From JAXGYV01 sp040772045 (GTDB lineage Bacteria; Actinomycetota; Thermoleophilia; UBA2241): a stretch of 64,000 bases of DNA. Of this stretch, positions 58,997-64,000 are shown one piece after another; the first letter of the stretch is position 1, and every line of letters begins with the position of its first letter. Position numbers and translations under genes: made by a program. The stretch covers positions 62,001 to 126,000 of the forward strand of contig JAXGYV010000004.1 in assembly GCA_040772045.1 (NCBI GenBank). The letters are read 5' to 3'. The notes under the pieces were generated by a model that ran no database searches, was not told the origin of the DNA, and saw only the letters and a program-made list of their open reading frames with translations.

Positions 58997-60220
58997 ATGA
59001 GCAAAAAACCATATGAAGACGTTCGCATAGAGGGCCATCTGATCGACTCCCTCATGCTGCCCAAAGTGTGGGACGGCATCATGGATCTGGAAGGCGAGTT
59101 CGAGGTGCTCTCCTTCGAGGTCGGCCGCACCAAGACCGAGAAGTCGAGCATCGTGCTCCGCGTGTTCGGCCGTACGAGGGCTCACCTGGATGAGATCCTC
59201 GAGGCGATCACGGAACACGGGATCGTCGCCGTCTCTCCGAGCGATGCCAAAGTTAGGCCGGCCCCGGCCGACGGCGTGTTCCCCGAGGGCTTCTACGCGA
59301 CCACGCACATGGAAACCCACATTCGGCTCAGCGGCGAGTGGGTGGAGGTACGTAATCCGGAGATGGATTGCGGGGTGCTCGTTGATCGCAAGGCGGGCAC
59401 CGCGGAGACCGTGCCCATGAACGATGTGTGCAAGGGCGAGATGTACGTGGTCGGACACACGGGCGTACGGGTCACCCCTCTCGAACGCACGCGCGAGAGC
59501 CAGCCTTTCGAGTTCATGGGCAGCGCCGTGAGCTCGGAGAAGCCCAAGGCGCTCATCATCCGCGAGGTGGCACGGTTGCTGGAGCGCGCCAAGGAGTCAG
59601 GTCGGCACATCATCGCGGTAGTTGGTCCTGCGGTGGTGCACACCGGTGCCGGCCCCCACTTGGCGCGGCTCATCGAGCGGGGGTACGTCACGGTGCTCTT
59701 CGGTGGGAACGCCGTGGCCACGCACGATGCGGAGGCCGCTCTGCTCGGGACGTCCCTGGGCATCTCCCTCAAGGAGGGGACGGCTATCCAGGGCGGCCAC
59801 GAGCACCACCTGCGCGCTATCAACACCGTTCGTCGCTGTGGCAGCTTTGCCGCGGCGGTGGAGCAGGGCGTGCTCACGCAAGGCATCATGTACACCCTCG
59901 AGAAGACCGGCACGCCCTACGTGCTCGCCGGCTCCCTGCGAGACGACGGACCTATGCCAGGCGTCATCAGCGACATGATGCGGGCGCAGGCCGCTATGCG
60001 ACCCTTCTGTCAGCAGGCCGGCGCTTGTCTGATGCTCAGCAGCATGTTGCACTCCATCGCCACGGGGAACCTCCTCCCCGCCTCGGTGCACACGGTCTGC
60101 GTGGACATCAATCCGGCCGTAGTCACCAAGCTCGCCGACCGCGGCAGTTTCCAGGCGATCGGCATCGTCACCGACGTGGGCCTATTCCTCGAGCAGTTGG
60201 CGGACGTGCTGGGCTGCTAG
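58997..60220 (+). CDS. TIGR00300-family LOR/SDH-domain protein (archaeal-type ornithine cyclodeaminase-like)
   Basis: A 407-residue protein of the TIGR00300 family, named for similarity to the LOR/SDH region of plant lysine-ketoglutarate reductase/saccharopine dehydrogenase. Relatives include the archaeal ornithine cyclodeaminase (ornithine to proline) and the C-terminal half of cyanobacterial ArgZ/AgrE. Recognisable stretches are EGHLIDSLMLPKVWDGIMDL, the Cys in NPEMDCGVLVD, and IIAVVGPAVVHTGAGPHLA. In a window rich in ornithine/lysine genes, ornithine cyclodeamination is the best guess, not proven. Confidence 0.82.
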   Translation: MSKKPYEDVRIEGHLIDSLMLPKVWDGIMDLEGEFEVLSFEVGRTKTEKSSIVLRVFGRTRAHLDEILEAITEHGIVAVSPSDAKVRPAPADGVFPEGFYATTHMETHIRLSGEWVEVRNPEMDCGVLVDRKAGTAETVPMNDVCKGEMYVVGHTGVRVTPLERTRESQPFEFMGSAVSSEKPKALIIREVARLLERAKESGRHIIAVVGPAVVHTGAGPHLARLIERGYVTVLFGGNAVATHDAEAALLGTSLGISLKEGTAIQGGHEHHLRAINTVRRCGSFAAAVEQGVLTQGIMYTLEKTGTPYVLAGSLRDDGPMPGVISDMMRAQAAMRPFCQQAGACLMLSSMLHSIATGNLLPASVHTVCVDINPAVVTKLADRGSFQAIGIVTDVGLFLEQLADVLGC

Positions 60221-60373
60221 CGATCTCCGGCTAGCACGTGCCGGGCGGCAGCTGCGTGGTCTCTCGAACGGTGGGATGGTGGGGGTAGGGTTTCTCGGGG
60301 TATCCACCGGTGCGATGGTGACATAAGGTGGCCGGCAAGCTCGCAGAGAGGAAGAAGGACGGAGGAAACGACG

Positions 60374-61549
60374 ATGAAGCCGAGAGAGATCCGCCCGAAT
60401 GTGTATTTGATCGGGGCTGTTGATTGGGATAGGCGTCTCTTCGATGCCCTCATCCCCCTCCCCCATGGGACCAGCTACAACGCCTACTTGGTCCGGGGGA
60501 GCCAAAAGACTGCCCTGCTGGACGCCGTGGACCCCGCGAAGTGGCACGAGTTGGAGGCGCAGCTGGCCGAGCTACCGGCGCCCGACTACATCGTGGCTCA
60601 CCACGGCGAGCAGGATCACTCCGGCGGCATCGTCAATGTTCTGCGGCGGTTTCCCCACGCCGTGGTGGTGACCAACGAGAAGTGCAAGGCCGAGCTGATC
60701 GACCATCTGCACATACCGGCCGAGCGCTTCCGGGTGGTGGCCGATGGAGAGTCGCTCAGCTTGGGCGACAAGACGCTCACCTTCGTCTTCACGCCATGGG
60801 TGCACTGGCCCGAGACCATGTGCACCTGGCTGGCGGAGGACAAACTCCTGTTCACCTGCGATTTCTTCGGCTCGCACCTGGCCACGAGCGATATGTATGC
60901 GGACGAGGCGCGGGTGGTGGAGCCGGCGAAACGGTACTACGCCGAGATCATGATGCCGTTTGCGGCGCAGGTGGTCAAAAATGTCGAGAAGGTGGCGGAG
61001 CATCCGGTGCAGGTGATATGCCCCAGCCACGGTCCTCTGTACGACCGGCCAGCGTTCATCATGGACCTGTACCGGGACTGGGCTGGCGGCCCGCCGAAGA
61101 ACGTGGTCACGCTGGCCTACGTGACCATGCACGACAGCACGCGGTTGCTGGTCGATCACCTCACGGATGCTCTCGCCGCTCGTGGCATAGCCGTGGAGCG
61201 CTTCGAGCTCACCGGAGCCGATATCGGCGAGCTGGCCTGCTCGCTGGTCGACGCGGCCACGGTGGTCGTCGGTACTCCGACGGTACTCACCGGGCCTCAC
61301 CCGCTGGCCGCCTACGCCGCGTTCCTCGTTAATGCGCTGAAGCCCAAGGCCAAGCACGTGGCCGTGATTGGCTCGTATGGCTGGGCGGGCAAGGCGGTGG
61401 AACGCCTCGCCCAGCTGCTCCCCAACTTCAAGGGCGAGATACTAGACCCGGTGATGGTGAAAGGCATGCCTCGCGTGGAAGACTACACGACGCTCGACGC
61501 GCTCGCCGACGCGGTCGCGACGCGCCATCAGGGGCTCGCGCCCCGGTAA
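60374..61549 (+). CDS. fprA: Flavodiiron protein (oxygen/NO reductase)
   Basis: A 391-residue FprA reducing O2 to water (or NO to N2O) to protect anaerobes. The metallo-beta-lactamase half carries the diiron ligands H77-x-E79-x-D81-H82 in AHHGEQDHSG, and others in WVHWPETM, CDFFGSH and CPSHGP. The C-terminal half is a flavodoxin (VTLAYVTMHDSTRLL, VVGTPTVLTGPHP, GSYGWAGKAVERL). No rubredoxin domain is attached. GGAGGAAACGACG precedes the ATG. Confidence 0.96.
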   Translation: MKPREIRPNVYLIGAVDWDRRLFDALIPLPHGTSYNAYLVRGSQKTALLDAVDPAKWHELEAQLAELPAPDYIVAHHGEQDHSGGIVNVLRRFPHAVVVTNEKCKAELIDHLHIPAERFRVVADGESLSLGDKTLTFVFTPWVHWPETMCTWLAEDKLLFTCDFFGSHLATSDMYADEARVVEPAKRYYAEIMMPFAAQVVKNVEKVAEHPVQVICPSHGPLYDRPAFIMDLYRDWAGGPPKNVVTLAYVTMHDSTRLLVDHLTDALAARGIAVERFELTGADIGELACSLVDAATVVVGTPTVLTGPHPLAAYAAFLVNALKPKAKHVAVIGSYGWAGKAVERLAQLLPNFKGEILDPVMVKGMPRVEDYTTLDALADAVATRHQGLAPR

Positions 61550-61570
61550 GGGCCGCGGGGTGGACATGCC

Positions 61571-62404
61571 GTGTTAACCGTCGTCACGGGGCTCGCGGCA
61601 GCCCTTTCGTACGCTCTCAGCGACATGCTCGCGCAGCGCGTGAGTCGCATCATCGGCGCGGTGCGGCTGATGATCTGGGCTTTAGGCGTAGGCGTAGTTG
61701 TGGTCGTGCCGGTGGCCTTGGTGGTGGAGGGGCTCCCCGCGGACGCCGCGCAGTGGCGGGCGGCGGGCCTGGCCTGTGTGGCCGGCGTGGTCTACGTGGC
61801 CGGGTACTTCACGCTGCTCTCGGCCCTGCGCCGTGGCGACCTCTCCCTGGTGACCGCGCTGAGCTCCCTGCAGGGCGCGTTTGTGGCAGGTGCCGCGATC
61901 GCTGGCGGTGAGCCGGTCACGCCGCTGGTGGCGGCCGGGCTGGCCCTAGCCGTCGCCGGGGGCGTACTGGCCGCCACACAGGGACGGGCCAAGACTACGG
62001 CCGGCGCTGGTCTGGCGGTGGTCGCCGGCCTGCTGTTCGCCTTGTTCATCGTCCTCTACGACCGTGCCGCCGCGCTTCCGTGGCTCTCGCAGGCGGCGTT
62101 CGCCCGGCTCACCTCCTTCCTTACGCTGTTGCCGGTAGCGCTCGTTCAGCGCGGGTTGTGGATGAAACGTGCCCTACGCCCCGCCGCGACGGCGTCCGGG
62201 CTGCTGGAGGTAGGCGGGCTCGTGCTCCTGGCGGCGTCTGTGTCGCTGGGGCCGCTCGCCGTGGCCGGCGTGATGACGGCGCAGTATGCCACGTTCGCGC
62301 TGCTTCTCGGGCTCGCCGTCTTGAAGGAGAGGCCTCGGCCGCATCAGCTCGCCGGGGTGGCCTGTACCATCGCCTCGGTTACGATCCTCTCATCGCTCGG
62401 GTAG
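61571..62404 (+). CDS. EamA-family (DMT) transporter
   Basis: A 277-residue protein with ten predicted helices. The first repeat begins VVTGLAAALSYALSDMLAQR; the second ends ATFALLLGLAVLKERPRPHQL, the classic closing E-R pair. It follows fprA by 21 bases and probably shares its transcript. GTG start at 61571. Substrate unknown. Confidence 0.88.
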   Translation: MLTVVTGLAAALSYALSDMLAQRVSRIIGAVRLMIWALGVGVVVVVPVALVVEGLPADAAQWRAAGLACVAGVVYVAGYFTLLSALRRGDLSLVTALSSLQGAFVAGAAIAGGEPVTPLVAAGLALAVAGGVLAATQGRAKTTAGAGLAVVAGLLFALFIVLYDRAAALPWLSQAAFARLTSFLTLLPVALVQRGLWMKRALRPAATASGLLEVGGLVLLAASVSLGPLAVAGVMTAQYATFALLLGLAVLKERPRPHQLAGVACTIASVTILSSLG

Positions 62405-62418
62405 AGGCGCCGCCGCCG

Positions 62419-63480
62419 TTAGAGGCGGGCAGCGGGCGGTGAGCACAGAGCGAGCAGGTCGGCGAACACGGCGTACGCGGTCTGGGGGAGCAGCCCCGCC
62501 ATTTCGGCGACCGCTACTCGACCCATGAGGTCGGTGTGCAGTACGAGGCCAAGCGAGCTGCCCTTCACCGGCGCCAGCGGATGATCCAGCGGGATCTCGG
62601 TGAGGCGCACGGCGGCGCCGACCGACCCGTCCTCCTGCCGTTGGGCGCTGCAGAGGACGCAGAGTCGGTGCCCATTGGACCGTGCTGCGTTCACACGCTC
62701 CGGTGTAAGGCCGGCGATGCTCTCGCGTGGGATGTCGGCTGGCGTGATATTGGCGCGCATGGCCACGTTCGCCAGCGCCGCGGTCTTGCAGGCGGCATCG
62801 AGGCCGTCGATGTCGTGTGACGGGTCGGCCTCGGCGTAGCCCTCAGCCTGCACTTGGGCGAGGGCCTCGGCGAAGGTCCGGCCCTCGCCCACAGCCTCGA
62901 TGATGAAGTTGGTCGTCGCGTTGAAGATGGCTTCGAACCCGGCGATCTCGCACGCGCGCAGGCAGCTCTCGATCAGGCTGAAGACCGGCATGCCGTCGGC
63001 CACGGTGCCTTCGAAGCGCCAGCGCCGGCCGAGCGATTCGGCCAGCGCCTGGAGGTGCTGATACCGCCAGGCGACGGGACCCTTGTTCACGGTGATCACA
63101 TCCATGCCCAAGCGAAATGCCCGCTCGATGTGGTCGGTCGCCAGGGGAGCGCCGTCGTCCTCCATGACGGTAGCCTCCACGAGTACGTCGACACCCGATC
63201 GCTCGAGGAGCTCGGAGGCGGGCAGAGGGTGTGCGTGGAGCTTGAGCCCCGCCGCCTCAGCCGGCGTGACGCCGGTCGGGTGCAGGAAACTGCCGTGCCG
63301 TGTACCCGCGGCGGCGATCAGTACGCGCAGCCCCTCGGCCGTCAGACGGTCTTCGTGATCGGCGGCCAGGCGGCAGAACGCTCGCGCGACGTTCCCGAAG
63401 CCGAGGAGGCACAGCTTGACCGTGCGGGGGCGCGCGGGCTCCGGCGACGGCGTCTGAGGCACTGGTGGCACGATCGTCAT
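62419..63480 (-). CDS. Homoserine dehydrogenase-like protein without ACT domain
   Basis: A 353-residue enzyme matching homoserine dehydrogenase: LCLLGFGNVARAF for NAD(P), DVITVNKGPVAW with the catalytic-region Lys, FNATTNFIIE, and AEGYAEADPSHDIDGLDAACK, a strong family signature. The normally Gly-rich VxGGIP block reads VADGMPVF, so specificity may differ. The regulatory ACT domain is missing, so threonine feedback is not expected. It converts aspartate semialdehyde to homoserine if canonical. The ATG at 63480 has GGAG eight bases upstream. It converges on the DMT gene. Confidence 0.85.
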   Translation of the reverse strand: MTIVPPVPQTPSPEPARPRTVKLCLLGFGNVARAFCRLAADHEDRLTAEGLRVLIAAAGTRHGSFLHPTGVTPAEAAGLKLHAHPLPASELLERSGVDVLVEATVMEDDGAPLATDHIERAFRLGMDVITVNKGPVAWRYQHLQALAESLGRRWRFEGTVADGMPVFSLIESCLRACEIAGFEAIFNATTNFIIEAVGEGRTFAEALAQVQAEGYAEADPSHDIDGLDAACKTAALANVAMRANITPADIPRESIAGLTPERVNAARSNGHRLCVLCSAQRQEDGSVGAAVRLTEIPLDHPLAPVKGSSLGLVLHTDLMGRVAVAEMAGLLPQTAYAVFADLLALCSPPAARL

Positions 63481-63647
63481 GGGCGGGGCTCCGGTTCGAG
63501 GGATGTGACACGCGCTGGCGCGGCGAGCACCATGCTCACTTCTTACTGTGGCCCTCATGCTCTGTCAACCGAGTGGACACGTTGCGGCGGGAGCGGACGC
63601 ACATCGGTAGCCGCCGCAAACGAGCGGCAGCGTGGCAGAATAGGCAC

Positions 63648-64000
63648 ATGAGCACGCAGAGCCAGAGCACGCAGCCGTTCGCGCTGATCGTGCTGGCATG
63701 GGAGTCGGTGGCGGACCTGTGCCAGGGCGACCACGGGGCTTTGCGTAGCGCGATCGAACGGTTGTGCGCGCTCGGTGTGGACATCGCTGTGGTGGCGGGG
63801 GACGACCTCGCCACGGTAGACGGTTGTCTTGTCGCCCGGCCCGGAATCGAGGGCCGTCTGTTCTTCGTCCTCTCGAACGGCGCCGAAAGCTACTCGGTCG
63901 GGCCGGGGGGGCCACGCCTCGTCGAACGCAGTCATCCCGTGGACCGCTGGGAGCGGGCGTTGCAGGAGGCCGCCGAGGCCGTGTGCGCGGTCCTTGGGGA
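63648..64000 (+). CDS. HAD-like N-terminal domain protein (truncated by window end)
   Basis: At least 117 residues remain open at the window edge. ALIVLAWESVADLC, LCALGVDIAVVAGDDLATVD and GRLFFVLSNGAESYSVGPGG follow the layout of a HAD-superfamily domain, like those joined to GH65-type glycosidases, where the first motif would be DWDGT. Here it reads AWESV, so the nucleophile Asp is missing and the domain may not be a phosphatase. The rest of the protein lies outside the window. Confidence 0.6.
   Translation, partial: MSTQSQSTQPFALIVLAWESVADLCQGDHGALRSAIERLCALGVDIAVVAGDDLATVDGCLVARPGIEGRLFFVLSNGAESYSVGPGGPRLVERSHPVDRWERALQEAAEAVCAVLG

Noticed and set aside
1..64000. CRISPR arrays, insertion sequences, rRNA genes
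   Set aside because: No regularly spaced repeats, transposase motifs or rRNA-like stretches were seen.

Overview
The window comes from a high-GC bacterium with densely packed genes and frequent ATGA/GTGA stop-start overlaps. Several proteins point to Actinomycetota: a class E-like sortase, a UPF0182 membrane protein, a mycobacterial-type RpiB with a GSGNGE motif, and a DUF721 protein in the dnaA-gyrA block. Metabolism looks anaerobic or microaerophilic and based on amino acids: lysine 2,3-aminomutase, 3-keto-5-aminohexanoate cleavage enzyme, an ornithine-racemase-like protein, an archaeal-type ornithine cyclodeaminase relative, a corrinoid-protein reactivase and a flavodiiron protein. A deep anaerobic actinobacterial lineage is plausible, but no rRNA or other decisive marker is present.

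Layout. 1-6.7 kb: end of a two-component system, tRNA-Ala, orphan hypA, a saccharopine-dehydrogenase-like enzyme, a CDF exporter and trpS. 6.7-13.3 kb: a promoter and a single-aptamer glycine riboswitch with a terminator-like hairpin, then a tight operon of plant-type hydroxypyruvate reductase, aminotransferase, a GcvT::serine hydroxymethyltransferase fusion and glycerate 2-kinase. Together these can be read as a route from glycine through serine and hydroxypyruvate to 2-phosphoglycerate. 13.3-24.3 kb: the replication block on the minus strand (GHKL-ATPase/wHTH, dnaA, dnaN, S4 protein, recF, DUF721, gyrB, gyrA), with DnaA-box-like sites marking a probable oriC at about 23.78-24.11 kb. 24.2-25.7 kb: TPP riboswitch, thiT, thiN.

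25.7-38.8 kb: a FlgM-like small protein, moeA, sortase, YbaK-type deacylase, a solute-binding lipoprotein, then a lysine/ornithine section (orr-like, kamA, RACo-like reactivase, EamA transporter, kce) and a GAF-GAF-GGDEF protein with a remnant HD-GYP domain. 38.9-45.6 kb: UPF0182 and three pilin-like genes ending at a very strong hairpin. 45.6-51.4 kb: tRNA-Val, a DMT transporter, a degenerate kinase plus tandem-receiver pair, and a sulfur-relay cluster (TusA, DsrE2-like, a cysteine-desulfurase-like protein without its PLP lysine, and an IscU::MIP18 fusion), then tRNA-Asp. 51.4-64 kb: uncharacterised membrane and cytosolic proteins, rpiB, an MFS transporter, a DJ-1 lipoprotein, DMT transporters, a flavodoxin::PNPOx fusion, a TIGR00300 protein, fprA, a homoserine-dehydrogenase-like protein and a truncated HAD-like gene.

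The two systems most worth following are the PLP-lysine-less IscS-like protein inside the TusA/DsrE2/IscU-MIP18 cluster (48.5-51.2 kb) and the riboswitch-controlled glycine-to-glycerate operon with its GcvT::SHMT fusion (6.7-13.3 kb). Both are read by eye from sequence motifs; no alignment or database search was run.
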